Position numbers and translations under genes: made by a program
The notes under the pieces: generated by a model
What the model saw: only the letters and a program-made list of their open reading frames with translations
The model's database searches: none
Told to the model about the DNA's origin: nothing
Assembly (NCBI RefSeq): GCF_000959445.1
Contig: NZ_CP009631.1
Location: 2,914,001-2,978,000, forward strand
Length of the DNA: 64,000 nt
Source: Burkholderia vietnamiensis LMG 10929
GTDB taxonomy: Bacteria > Pseudomonadota > Gammaproteobacteria > Burkholderiales > Burkholderiaceae
Direction: 5' to 3'
In this document: in pieces, positions 45,288 to 57,200 of the stretch
Numbering within the stretch: position 1 is the stretch's first letter
How the letters are laid out: each line of letters starts with the position of its first letter

Positions 45288-45536
45288 TCAGTTCGACGGC
45301 GCCATCTTGTCGCCCGACGCCTTGCCCATCGCATCGTGCGACATCGCATCCGGCTTCATGGCGTCGTGCTTTTTCATCGCGTCCTTCTTCATGCCGTCCT
45401 TCTTTATCGCATCGTGGCCCATCGCGTCCTTCGACATCGACGACGCGCCCTGCGACATCGCGTCGTTCTGCGCGTAAGCGCTCGTTGCAAGCGCGGCGAA
45501 AGCGGCGACACAGGCGGCGATCAGTACGTTTTTCAT
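45288..45536 (-). CDS. pentapeptide MXKDX repeat protein (MrpX-like Met-rich peptide)
   Basis: An 82-residue secreted peptide. The signal MKNVLIAACVAAFAALATSAYA is followed by a chain of Met-containing repeats, seen as MSKDAMGHDAIKKDGMKKDAMKK and similar, with about one Met in every five residues and many Lys and Asp. In Azospira the comparable MrpX peptide soaks up hypochlorite by methionine oxidation and is regenerated by YedY1. The same three-gene order is present here. A ribosome site GGAG precedes the ATG, and an ECF-like promoter lies 35 nt upstream. Confidence 0.85.
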   Translation of the reverse strand: MKNVLIAACVAAFAALATSAYAQNDAMSQGASSMSKDAMGHDAIKKDGMKKDAMKKHDAMKPDAMSHDAMGKASGDKMAPSN

Positions 45537-45571
45537 CAGATTTCTCCACAACATGGGTTCGAGGAGCCGAA

Positions 45572-45599
45572 TAGACGAACGACATCGCCGGAAATGACA
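45572..45599 (-). promoter_or_regulatory. ECF-sigma-like promoter upstream of the MXKDX gene
   Basis: On the minus strand TGTCATT (45593-45599) and CGTCTA (45572-45577) are separated by 15 nt, close to the TGTCA/CGTC pattern of several extracytoplasmic-function sigma factors. It ends 35 nt before the ATG. In Azospira the mrpX genes are under a SigF/NrsF pair; no such pair is in this window. Confidence 0.5.
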
Positions 45600-45805
45600 G
45601 CCGCCGCGAAATTTTTTTGGGCCGCGCAAACGCGCGCGATGTTGCACCGCTTCGCACCCGCCCGCGACGCGCGAACGCGCTGCGGCGGCGCGGCGTGCTG
45701 CCGGCCGCGCGGGCGCTCGCGGCGGCGGCCATGCTGCGGCGCACCGCGGCGGCGCCCGGCTGCCGGTTGAAACCGCTGCGAAGCCGGTGTATCTTGTGCG
45801 CTGCT

Positions 45806-47973
<2,168 letters not shown>

Positions 47974-48039
47974 GCGGACATGCGGAGGCCGCGGCTCGCA
48001 CGGGCCGCGGCCCCGCACACGTCTGCCGACGCCTGCACG

Positions 48040-48066
48040 AGCCCGCTTTCGAGCGGGCTTTGTTTT
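48040..48066 (+). terminator. rho-independent terminator of thiC
   Basis: An 8-bp stem AGCCCGCT/AGCGGGCT with a TTCG tetraloop is followed by TTGTTTT on the plus strand. Confidence 0.9.
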
Positions 48067-48240
48067 GCGCGTTCGTCGCATCGCGCATGCCTGCCCGCGG
48101 GCGAGAAACAATTCATTACGAAAGCGCCCGAGCCTTAACAAGTCCTTACAGCAGCATGACGGGACGGCGGGTAGATTGGCCATATGCACAGCCTCGATAC
48201 GGTCGTGCGACCTCCCTCCACTACCACAAGGACAACGATC

Positions 48241-48456
48241 ATGCGTAACTCGATTCGGCGTTTTGGGGTATGCGCGCTCCTCGTCGCGACGGTAGCGAGC
48301 CTGTCGGCCTGCGATTCGATGACGCGCCGTCAGCGCGATACGGCGATTGGCGCAGGCGTCGGCGGTGTGGCCGGCGCGGCGATCGGCGGCAACGCGCTGT
48401 CGACGCTCGGCGGCGCGGCAGCTGGCGGCCTGATCGGCAACCAGGTCGGCAAGTAA
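48241..48456 (+). CDS. small glycine-zipper lipoprotein (OsmB-like)
   Basis: A 71-residue lipoprotein: signal with lipobox LSAC (Cys near residue 24), a short basic stretch (MTRRQRDTA) and a glycine-zipper segment GAGVGGVAGAAIGGNALSTL repeated as GGAAAGGLIGNQVG. Such proteins associate with the outer membrane and are often osmotically or stress induced. The ATG at MRNSIRRFGV was chosen because it gives a normal signal peptide. A strong terminator follows. Confidence 0.85.
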   Translation: MRNSIRRFGVCALLVATVASLSACDSMTRRQRDTAIGAGVGGVAGAAIGGNALSTLGGAAAGGLIGNQVGK

Positions 48457-48507
48457 GCGTACGCTCAGGCTCATTCCAGGTCGCCGCCGCGCGCGGCGGC
48501 TTGGGCA

Positions 48508-48542
48508 AAACGGCGTTTCCGCGGTGCGGAAACGCCGTTTCG
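48508..48542 (+). terminator. strong hairpin terminator after the glycine-zipper lipoprotein
   Basis: A perfect 15-bp inverted repeat AAACGGCGTTTCCGC with its complement around a 3-nt loop. The T content of the arm end (GCCGTTT) makes it a likely, possibly bidirectional, terminator. Confidence 0.8.
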
Positions 48543-48667
48543 CATTGGCGGGCACGCATTGGCACATTGCGCGGCGATGCCCCCGGAAACGCGCCGTTAC
48601 CCTTTCGCTCGCCGATGCGTCGCCGTGCGGGCTAAGCTGAAGCATCGGCTCCCGCCGGAGAAACATC

Positions 48668-48916
48668 ATGACCAGGACCCTCGTCGCCACGGCGCTCGCA
48701 TGCGCAGCCCTCGCCGGTTGCTACTACCCTTACGGCTACTATTCGTCCGGTTATTACGCGGCCACGCCGGTGCAGCCGGCGCCCGTGTATGTCGCGCCCA
48801 ACCCCGCGTACTACTATCCGGCGCCCGTCTACGGGCCGGCGTGGGGCGGTTACTGGGGGCCGGCCGTGTCGCTGAACTTCGGCTTCGGCGGCCGCGGCGG
48901 CTGGCGCCACCATTGA
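48668..48916 (+). CDS. small Tyr/Pro/Gly-rich lipoprotein
   Basis: An 82-residue lipoprotein with a short signal and lipobox LAGC (Cys at 18), then a mature part made mostly of Tyr, Pro, Gly and Ala (YYPYGYYSSGYYAATPV, later NPAYYYPAPVYGPAWGG) and ending GGRGGWRHH. Similar small proteins are common in Burkholderiales, with no known function. Confidence 0.75.
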   Translation: MTRTLVATALACAALAGCYYPYGYYSSGYYAATPVQPAPVYVAPNPAYYYPAPVYGPAWGGYWGPAVSLNFGFGGRGGWRHH

Positions 48917-49045
48917 TGCACCGCGGCGCGGCCGGGCGGGCGCGCGCGCCGAGGTCCCGTTTCTTGTCGTTTCATCCGATCGTGAAACGAACGCGCGATC
49001 CTGCGGTGTAACATCCACCGCATTCCTCCTCTCGCCGGCCGCCCG

Positions 49046-49972
49046 ATGTCGCCCAAGAACGCCCTTCTGCTGACCGTCCTCGCTGCCCTGTGGGGTGCGT
49101 CGTTCCTCTTCATCCGGATCGGCGTCGCCGAATTCGGCGTCGCGCCGCTGATGGCGTTGCGCGTGGGCATCGGAGCGCTGTTCCTCACGGGACTCGCGCT
49201 CACGCGCTTCAAGCCCGCCGATCTCGGCGCGCGGTTGCGCCGGCATGCGTGGCCGTTGTTCGTCGTCGGCGTGCTGAACTCGGGCGCGCCGTTCTGCCTG
49301 TTCGCGTTTGCGGAACTGACGCTGTCGGCCGGCGTGACGTCGGTGATCAATGCGACGACGCCGCTGTGGGGCGCGCTCGTCGCCTACCTGTGGCTGAAGG
49401 ACAAACTGTCGTTGCCGCGCGCGCTCGGCCTCGTGATCGGTTTTGCCGGCGTGCTGACGCTCGTGTGGGATCAGGTCGCCAGCGCGCGCGGCGCGACCGG
49501 CGCCACCGCCACCGTGCTGGCCGCGGCAGCCGCGCTCGGCGCGACGCTGCTGTACGGCATCGCGGCCAACTACACGAAGCGCAAGCTCAGCGGCGTCGAT
49601 CCGCTCGTCAACGCGACCGGCAGCATGATCGGCTCGACGGTGCTGCTGGTGCCGTTCGCGATCGCGACGTGGCCTGCCGCGGCGATCGGCGTCCATGCGT
49701 GGGGCGCGGTGCTCGCGCTCGGCATCGCCTGCACCGGCGTCGCGTATTTCATCTTCTTTTACCTGATCGCGCACATCGGTCCGGCCCGTGCGATCACGGT
49801 GACGTTCGTGATCCCCGTCTTCGGCCTGCTGTGGGGTGCGCTGTTCCTCGGCGAACGCGTGTCGATCGTGATGATCGAGGGCTGCGCGATCGTGCTCGTC
49901 GGCACCGCGCTCGCGACCGGCGTGATCAGACGGATTCCGGGCTTCGGCCCGCGCGGCGGCGAGGCGGCCTGA
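49046..49972 (+). CDS. DMT-superfamily EamA transporter
   Basis: A 308-residue ten-helix drug/metabolite exporter with two EamA halves (LTVLAALWGASFLFIRIGVAE at the start, VTSVINATTPLWGALVAYLWL, and FVIPVFGLLWGALFLGERVS in the second half). The substrate is unknown. Confidence 0.9.
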   Translation: MSPKNALLLTVLAALWGASFLFIRIGVAEFGVAPLMALRVGIGALFLTGLALTRFKPADLGARLRRHAWPLFVVGVLNSGAPFCLFAFAELTLSAGVTSVINATTPLWGALVAYLWLKDKLSLPRALGLVIGFAGVLTLVWDQVASARGATGATATVLAAAAALGATLLYGIAANYTKRKLSGVDPLVNATGSMIGSTVLLVPFAIATWPAAAIGVHAWGAVLALGIACTGVAYFIFFYLIAHIGPARAITVTFVIPVFGLLWGALFLGERVSIVMIEGCAIVLVGTALATGVIRRIPGFGPRGGEAA

Positions 49973-50189
49973 GCGGCGTGCGGCTGACGCCTGCGCCGCG
50001 CGCCGGTGTAGCGTTTGCGTCTGGAGTTTCCCTGATACGCACGGCGCGCGCTTGCCGTTACACTCGCAGCACTCATCCGCACAAGGCGGTTACGATGCAC
50101 CGCGTTCTTTTGCGTCCACCCGCGCGTGCGACGGTTTCGGCGCGGCGCGCACGAGACCGTCTCGCCGATCGCCGCAGGGCGTCTTCGCC

Positions 50190-51482
50190 ATGAAGCCTGC
50201 CCGCGACCTCCCCCGCGAACTCTCGCTCGACTCCCTGCTCGAACGCCTGACGCCGACGCCCGGCGGCTGGGTGGCAACCTACCGCGACACGACGCTGCGC
50301 AGCGTGTTCCAGCCGGTGCTGTCGATCACGCACAAGCGCGTGGTCGGCTACGAAGCGCTGCTGCGCGTCGTCGACGAAAATGGCGCGCTGAGGTCGCCGG
50401 CGGCGCTCTTCGACCGCACGCGCGCGGCGGCCGACGTGCTGCTGCTCGACCGGCTCGCGCGCTGCCTGCATACGGCCAACTTCGTCGCGCAACGCATCGG
50501 CGACGGCTGGCTGTTTCTGAACGTGACGCCGCGCGTGCTCGATTCGGGCCTCGTGCAGCGCGGTTTCGTCGACGCGCTGTGCCGGCATTTCGGATTGCCA
50601 CCGAACCGCATCGTGCTCGAAGTCGTCGAGAAGCGGGCGCGCGACGAAGCGGCGCTCGCCCGCACGATCGACATGATTCACCACCGTGACTTCCTGATCG
50701 CGATCGACGATTTCGGCACCGGGTTCTCGAATTTCGACCGCGTGTGGCGCGCGCGGCCCGATATCGTGAAGCTCGACCGCTCGCTGGTCGAGCGCGCGAA
50801 TTCGTCGGCCGACGATCGGCGGATCATGTATCACCTGGTGTCGATGCTGCATCAGGCCGGCGCGATGGTGCTCGCCGAAGGCGTCGAAAGCGACGACGCG
50901 CTGCAGACGCTGATGGAAGCCGACATCGATTTCGTGCAGGGCTTCTGGTTCGGCCAGCCGGATGCGTCGATCGCGCAAGCGAGCGCGGCGGCGCCCGCGC
51001 TGCTCGACGCCGCATGGCGGCGTTTCATCGCGCAGCGGCATCGGCCCGCCAGCGACGGGCAGCCCGGCTTCGATGCGATCGAGCGGCTGGTGCTCACCGG
51101 GGCGGCGACGTTTGCGGCGAGCGGCAGCCTGGAGGAAGCCGCGCAGCGCGTGTTCACGGTGCCGGCGGCGCGGCGCGTGTTCGTCACGGACGAGATCGGC
51201 GAACAGTTTCTGCCGTCGATCGGCGCGCGCGTCGACGCCGGTCAGGCTGTCGGCACGCGGCTGTCGCCGCTGTTCCCGGAAACGCACAGCAACTGGTCGC
51301 GGCGCCCGTACTTCCAGCGCGCGATCGCCGCGCCGGGCCGCGTTGCGCTGATGGGCCCGCACTTCTCGCTGACCGAAGGCCGCGACTGCTATACGGCAGC
51401 CGTCGCGATTCGCGCGGAAGGCCGTCTCGTGGTGTTCTGCGTCGATTTCGTACTCGACCGCGCGGGCACGGTGATGCGGTAG
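50190..51482 (+). CDS. EAL-domain cyclic-di-GMP phosphodiesterase with C-terminal sensor
   Basis: A 430-residue protein. The EAL domain covers about residues 25-265 and retains the catalytic set: YEALLR, NVTPR, LEVVEK, IDDFGTG, VKLDRS, LAEGVES and QGFWFG, so c-di-GMP hydrolysis is expected. The C-terminal 150 residues form a PDC/PAS-like sensory region (AARRVFVTDEIGEQF, WSRRPYFQRAI, CYTAAVAIRAEGRLVVF). No membrane segment is present, so sensing is cytoplasmic. The ATG at MKPARDLPRELS is chosen as the start of the conserved protein. Confidence 0.88.
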   Translation: MKPARDLPRELSLDSLLERLTPTPGGWVATYRDTTLRSVFQPVLSITHKRVVGYEALLRVVDENGALRSPAALFDRTRAAADVLLLDRLARCLHTANFVAQRIGDGWLFLNVTPRVLDSGLVQRGFVDALCRHFGLPPNRIVLEVVEKRARDEAALARTIDMIHHRDFLIAIDDFGTGFSNFDRVWRARPDIVKLDRSLVERANSSADDRRIMYHLVSMLHQAGAMVLAEGVESDDALQTLMEADIDFVQGFWFGQPDASIAQASAAAPALLDAAWRRFIAQRHRPASDGQPGFDAIERLVLTGAATFAASGSLEEAAQRVFTVPAARRVFVTDEIGEQFLPSIGARVDAGQAVGTRLSPLFPETHSNWSRRPYFQRAIAAPGRVALMGPHFSLTEGRDCYTAAVAIRAEGRLVVFCVDFVLDRAGTVMR

Positions 51483-51506
51483 GGGGAGCTGTGGCGCTGC
51501 ATTTCG

Positions 51507-51911
51507 TCAGTCGATCACCTTCCCTCTTCCCGACTTCACGACGCTGCGGCGCGACTTGTGCTCGAGGCGCCGCTCCTTCGATGCGCGCGTCGGCCGCGTC
51601 GCGACCCGCGCGCGCGGCGTGAACGCGACGCTGCCGATCAGCGCGTCGAGCCGCGCGAGCGCCGCCTCGCGGTTTTTCTCCTGCGTGCGGTACTCCTGCG
51701 ACTTGATCACGACGATGCCGTCGCGCGTGATGCGCTGGTCGGACAGCGCGAGCAGCCGCTCCTTGAGCACCGGCGGCAGCGACGACGCGCGGATATCGAA
51801 ACGCAGGTGTATCGCGCTCGACACCTTGTTCACGTTCTGGCCGCCTGCGCCCTGCGCGCGCACGGCCGTCCATTCGACGTCGGCCGGATCGAGCGTGTAG
51901 CGGATCATCAT
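51507..51911 (-). CDS. arfB: peptidyl-tRNA hydrolase ArfB (ribosome rescue)
   Basis: A 134-residue stalled-ribosome rescue factor. The catalytic GGQ is in [16 protein letters not shown], and the basic tail that reaches into the empty mRNA channel is [20 protein letters not shown]. It hydrolyses peptidyl-tRNA on ribosomes stuck on truncated mRNA. Its ATG overlaps the recD stop by 4 nt, so it is the last gene of the recC-recB-recD transcript. Confidence 0.93.
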   Translation of the reverse strand: MMIRYTLDPADVEWTAVRAQGAGGQNVNKVSSAIHLRFDIRASSLPPVLKERLLALSDQRITRDGIVVIKSQEYRTQEKNREAALARLDALIGSVAFTPRARVATRPTRASKERRLEHKSRRSVVKSGRGKVID

Positions 51912-54259
51912 CGTGACGTCTCCGTGCGGCGGCGCGCGAGCGCCTCGTCGACGCGGGCCGCCAGCCCCGAGTCGCGCTGCGTGCGCGTCGCAACCGCCTG
52001 CGCCAGCACGCGCCGCGGGCCGATCACCTGCACGCGCGTCCGTGCGCGCGTGACGGCCGTATAGACGAGCTCGCGCGTCAGCACGCGGCCGAACGACGCC
52101 GGCAGCACCAGTGCGGCCTCGTCGAATTCCGACCCCTGCGACTTGTGGACCGTCAGCGCGAATGCCGTTTCGTGCGGCGGCAACGCGGCCGGCGACACCG
52201 CGCGCGCGGTGCCGTCCGCGCGCCGGAACCATACGCGCAGCACGCCCTGCGCGTCGGGCAACGCGATGCCGATGTCGCCGTTGAACAGCCCGAGCGCGTA
52301 ATCGTTGCGCGTCACCATGATCGGCCGCCCGGTGAACCAGTGTGCGCCGACCGCGAGCGGCACGCGCGCCGCCTGCCGCACATGCGCGGCCACCAGCGCG
52401 TTGACGTGCTCGGCGCCACGCGAGCCCGTGCGCGTCGCGCACAGGATCCGGAAACAGTTGAGCGCATCGAACAGCGGCAGCGGATCGGGCACCGTCTCGG
52501 ACAACGCGGTGCGCAACGCAGCGAGGTACGCGCCGAATCGGCGTGCAAGCCGCTCGACGGTGGACGGCGCGAGCGTGTCGCCGGCGTCGTCATGGAACGA
52601 CGCGGCGGCCGCGTCGTCGGCGGGCAACGCATCGAGCGCGGCCTGCACGTCGCCGCGACGGATCGCGAGCGACAGCCGTCCGATCGGCGAATCGAGGCCG
52701 AAGCGGTAGTTGCGTTCGAGCCACACGACGCAGTCGGCCAGCGGCGCGGGGGCGAGCGCGGGCGGCACGGCGTCGGCACCGGCCGCGAGCGATGCGGCGG
52801 CCGATGCGAGCGATGCGGCGGCCGATGCGAGCGCCGCCGTTTCAGCGTCACCCGGTTCGAATGGCGCAAGCTCCACCGCGTCGAGCCACGCGAGCTCGTC
52901 GGCCTCGATCCATGCGGGGTCGGCGATCGGGCGTTCGGCAGCGGCTGGCGCGCCAAGTGGTGCGAACGCCGCAGACGGGACGGCCGGATCAGGCACATCC
53001 GCTTCGGCCTGTGGCGCGTCGTCGAACAACGACGCCTGTCGCGGATCGGCACTGCGCCGCGTCGACGGCTTGCGTGCGGTACTCGCGGCAGCATGCGGAA
53101 CGGTTCGGTCTGGAGCGGGAGCTGAAGTCGAAGCCGTTGCCGACGCCGAAGCCGAAGCCACAGCGGCAACCGCATTCGCCGCATCGCCGTCCGGCACCGG
53201 CAATGCCGCAGCAAACGCGGCTTCGTCGATGCCGAGCGCCGCCGCGATGCGCGTGCGCGCAGCGGCACTGAAGGTCGGCCGCGCGCTGAGCTCCGCGAAT
53301 ACGGCGCCGGCCTCGACGGCCGCGAGCTGGTCCTTGTCGCCGAGCAGCACGAGCCGCGCGCCCGGTGCAAGCGCGTCGAGCAGATGCGCGGCGAGCGCGA
53401 CGTCGATCATCGACGCCTCGTCGACCACGATCAGGTCGTACGGCAACGGATTGTCGCGATGATGCCGGAAGCCCGTCGCCCCGCCGCCGCCCAGCAGGCG
53501 ATGCAGCGTATACGACGTCTCGGGCAGGCGCGCCGCCAGCTCCGGCGGGAGATCGCCCGAGCGCGCGTGCAGCGCTTCCTGCATCCGCTGCGCGGCCTTG
53601 CCGGTGGGCGCGGCCAGCGCGATGCGAAGCCCCGGCTGCGCATCGAGCAGACAAGCGAGCACGCCGACCACGGTCGTCGTCTTGCCGGTGCCCGGCCCGC
53701 CGCTGACGATCGTCACGCGTCCGGTGAGCGCGACGATCGCCGCGACGCGCTGCCAGTCCACTTCGCCGGTCGCCGGCCCGAAGTAACGCGCGAGGCTCGC
53801 ACGCAGGCGCTCGGAAGACAGCGCGTCGTCCGGTGCGGCCGCGTCGGCCTGGGCCACCAGCGCCTCGGCGAGACGCCGCTCGTAATCGAAATAGCGCGAC
53901 AGATACAGCCGGTCGTGCCGGTCGACGATCAGCGGCCGCTCGTCGCCGCGCTCGAGCGTGCCATAGGCAACCAGCCCGCTCGCCGCCAGCGCCGCGCGCA
54001 CGTCGTCGACGGGCTCGTCGTAGCGATGCGCGAGCGCGCCGAGCGCGACGCACACATGGCCGCCCGCCGTCGCGCGGCTCGCCGCGAACGCGGCACGCGC
54101 GGCCCAACGCGCAACCGCGGCCGGCGCGCCCGCACGACGCGACAACTCGCCGATACGGCGCGCGAAACCCTCGGCCAGCGCAATGCCGAAGTCCGCCGGC
54201 TCGGGCAGGCGCGCAACCAGGCCGCCGGTGAATTCGAGCGTGTCGTCGGACGCGTTCAT
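51908..54259 (-). CDS. recD: exodeoxyribonuclease V alpha subunit RecD, with long low-complexity insertion
   Basis: A 783-residue 5'-3' helicase of the RecBCD complex, considerably longer than the roughly 600-residue E. coli protein. Walker A is [11 protein letters not shown], motif II is VVDEASMID, and the C-terminal helicase motifs include [11 protein letters not shown] and YTAVTRAR. The extra length is an Ala/Ser/Pro-rich insertion at about residues 353-508, between the first helicase half and the [11 protein letters not shown] block. It contains a tandem 21-nt repeat. Start and stop both overlap neighbours by 4 nt. Confidence 0.93.
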   Translation of the reverse strand: MNASDDTLEFTGGLVARLPEPADFGIALAEGFARRIGELSRRAGAPAAVARWAARAAFAASRATAGGHVCVALGALAHRYDEPVDDVRAALAASGLVAYGTLERGDERPLIVDRHDRLYLSRYFDYERRLAEALVAQADAAAPDDALSSERLRASLARYFGPATGEVDWQRVAAIVALTGRVTIVSGGPGTGKTTTVVGVLACLLDAQPGLRIALAAPTGKAAQRMQEALHARSGDLPPELAARLPETSYTLHRLLGGGGATGFRHHRDNPLPYDLIVVDEASMIDVALAAHLLDALAPGARLVLLGDKDQLAAVEAGAVFAELSARPTFSAAARTRIAAALGIDEAAFAAALPVPDGDAANAVAAVASASASATASTSAPAPDRTVPHAAASTARKPSTRRSADPRQASLFDDAPQAEADVPDPAVPSAAFAPLGAPAAAERPIADPAWIEADELAWLDAVELAPFEPGDAETAALASAAASLASAAASLAAGADAVPPALAPAPLADCVVWLERNYRFGLDSPIGRLSLAIRRGDVQAALDALPADDAAAASFHDDAGDTLAPSTVERLARRFGAYLAALRTALSETVPDPLPLFDALNCFRILCATRTGSRGAEHVNALVAAHVRQAARVPLAVGAHWFTGRPIMVTRNDYALGLFNGDIGIALPDAQGVLRVWFRRADGTARAVSPAALPPHETAFALTVHKSQGSEFDEAALVLPASFGRVLTRELVYTAVTRARTRVQVIGPRRVLAQAVATRTQRDSGLAARVDEALARRRTETSR
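52785..52833. repeat. 21-nt in-frame tandem repeat within recD
   Basis: Two perfect copies of a 21-nt unit starting GCGAGCGATG plus a third partial copy. On the minus strand each copy encodes seven residues of the form ASAAASL. It lies inside the low-complexity insertion of RecD, and copy changes would keep the frame. Confidence 0.92.
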
Positions 54260-57200
54260 GCGCGGCCCCCTTCCATCATCCGGTCGAGCGCGTCGACGAG
54301 TTCGCGGCTCGGCCGCCCCGCATGGACGCCGGCCGGCATGCCGTCGCTGCGCCAGCCGGGCCGCACGCCGCGCACGAACAGATACAGATAGCCCGCCATA
54401 TGCGTGTCGTAGTCGTAGTCGGGCAAGCGCGCGCGCAGGTAACGATGCAGCGCGACGGTATAGAGCAGCGCCTGCAGGTGATACGCGTGATCGGCCATCG
54501 CAGCGTCGAGCGCGCGCGGGCCGTACGCGTCCGGCGTATTGCCGAGATGGTTCGACTTCCAGTCGACGATCCAGAAGCGTCCGTCGTGTTCGACGATCAT
54601 GTCGATGAAACCCTTGATGAAGCCCGCGAGCGCCCCGGCCTCCAGCGCGACGTCCGGATAGCCGTGCGCGACCAGCAGCCGGCGCAAGGCGCCAAGCTCG
54701 AGCGACGGCGCCGGAAACAGGAAGCCCATCTCGTCGAGCCGCCTGGCCGGATCGAGATCCGCGAGCCGCATGCCCGGCACGAGTTCCGTGTGCACGACGT
54801 CGTCGACGAGCCGCACCATCATCGCCGGCAGCCGCACCGCGAGGTCGGGCTCGGCCTCGACCGGCCGGTCGTGCAACGCGCCGAGCGCGGCCTGGAGCCA
54901 CGAATCGGGCTGGGTGAAGCGACTCAGTTCGAACAAGCGGTGCAGGCACTCGCCCGCCGCAGCGCCGCGCGGAAACGTCAGGATGTCGTCGTCTGGCGGC
55001 GCCGACACGACCGTGTCGGCGCCGACGAGCGCGAGGTCCGCGCTCACCGCGGCAAGTGCATCGTGATCGGGCCGCAACTCGTCGTCCGGCACGCTCGCGA
55101 CGCCCGCTTCCTCGCGCGCCATCGACGCGGTCAGCGAACTGAAACTCGCGATGCGCCACGCGTCGCGCAACATGCGCGTCGCGCGGCGCGCCGCCAGCGC
55201 TTGCGAGTCGTCATGGCCGGCCGCCACGCGTTCGCGGCGCGCGGGCACCGGCAACGGCGCCACGCTGAGCGGCCCGCCCGCGAGCGCCTGCCATGCTGCG
55301 CCAAGTTCCGCCTCGTCGGGCGGCTCGTCGAGCCACGCGTCGAACGAGCGGCCCGCGCCGGCCACCAGCCAGTTGAGCACGCTGCGGCGCGCCTCGCGCG
55401 TCGAGCGCGACGACAGATACGGCCCGGCGACCAGATAGCAGCGATAGACGGCGCGCGTGAGCGCCACGTAGACGAGCCGCGCGCGCTCCGCCGCCTGCTC
55501 GCGCAAAACCTGGCGCGCCGCGTGCGCGGCGGCTTCGTCGTCGCATCCGTAATGCAGCACCGCATCGCCTGCGTCGTCGTGATATTCGCGAGCGTCGGGC
55601 AGCGCCGACGTCGGCGGCTCGCGCAGCCCGCCGTCGTTCAGGAACGGACAGAACACGACCGCGTATTCGAGGCCCTTCGATTTGTGGACGGTGACGATCT
55701 GCACGAGGTTGCGGTCGGATTCGAGACGCAGCTGCGCCTCCTCGCCGCCGCCGTCGAGCCGTTGCGCGGCGAGCCAGCGCAGCGTCGGAGCGATGCCCGG
55801 CTGCGCGGACGCGCGCGCCTGCGTCAGCTCGGCAAGATGGTTGATGTCGGTCACGCGGCGCTCGCCGTCCGCGCCGGCCATCAGCCGCTCGGCGATCCGC
55901 AGCTCGCGCGTGAACGTGCGCCACATCACCGCGAAGCCGCGCTCGCGCCACAGCAGCCGGTAACGCGAGAAGCGCTCGACCCAGCTCATCGCATCCGCGC
56001 CGTCCGCCGCATCGCGCGATGCGTCGCCATCGCCCTGCTCCATGCGCCACAGCGCATCGGCATCGAGGCCGAACCAGTCGGCGGCGAGCGCGGCACGCAA
56101 GCGCCGCAGGTCGCCCGGCGCGTCGATCGCCGCGAGCACGCGCTCGAGCTGCTCCGCGTCACCCGTCGAGAATACCGATGCCTGCGCAAGCTCGACGCTG
56201 CCGATGCCCCAGGTGGCGAGCACGCGCTTCACGAGGCTGCCCTGTCGGTGCGTCTGCACCAGCACCGCGATGTCGCCCGGCGACAGCGGCGTATCGCCGA
56301 GCCGCGCGTGCCCGTCGCGCGCGCCGCGCATCAGCCGCGCAATCTCGGCCGCGCACGCCTGCGCGGCCTGTGCCTGCGCCTCGCGCTTGTGCAGTGTGCC
56401 GTCGCCGCCCGGCAACGCCCAGATCCGGAAATCGCCGGCCGGACCCGGATCTGTCTCGTCGATGAACGGCGCCCGCACGCGCGTGCCGGCACGCACCGCG
56501 TAATAGTCGAGCCCGTCGAGCACGAACGCGTGCGGATTCGACATGAAGAAGCGGTTGCACGCGTCGACGATCGCCGGCGTCGAACGCTGGTTGACCGCGA
56601 GCGTGTAGCACGCGCTCGCGCGTGCGCGCGCGGCGAGATAAGTGTGCAGATCGGCCGCGCGGAAGCTGTAGATCGCCTGCTTCGGATCGCCGACGAGAAA
56701 CAGCGGACCGCGCGGCGCGAAGATCCGGTCGAAGATCGCGAACTGCAGCGGGTCGGTATCCTGGAATTCGTCGATCAGCGCGGCCGGATAGCGCGCACGC
56801 AGCGTCTCGCCGAGCCACGGGTGCGCCTGCAGCGCCTGATACAGGTTCGCGAGCAGATCGTCGAACGACACGACCCGGCGCGTGCGCTTGCGTTCCGCCA
56901 ACTCGGCCGGTGCGCTGTCGAGCCAGTCGGCGACCAGCGCGAGCCAGCGGGCGCGCTGCGCGGCGTCGGCTGCCGCGACCGCTGCTTCGAGCGCATCGGC
57001 CACGTCGAAGAACGCGTGTTCGGGCGTCGCGCCGCCTTTTTTGGTCGCCTTCACGAGCGCCGTGCGCGTGAGCCTGAGCGCGGCCTTCGGCAGCGCGGCC
57101 GCGGCATTGCGCTGCGCGAAGTGCGCAGACCACGCGCCGAACGCATCGGCGATCGCCTCGGGCTTGTGCGAGCGCTGGTTGAGCGCCGGCTGCGCGGCGC

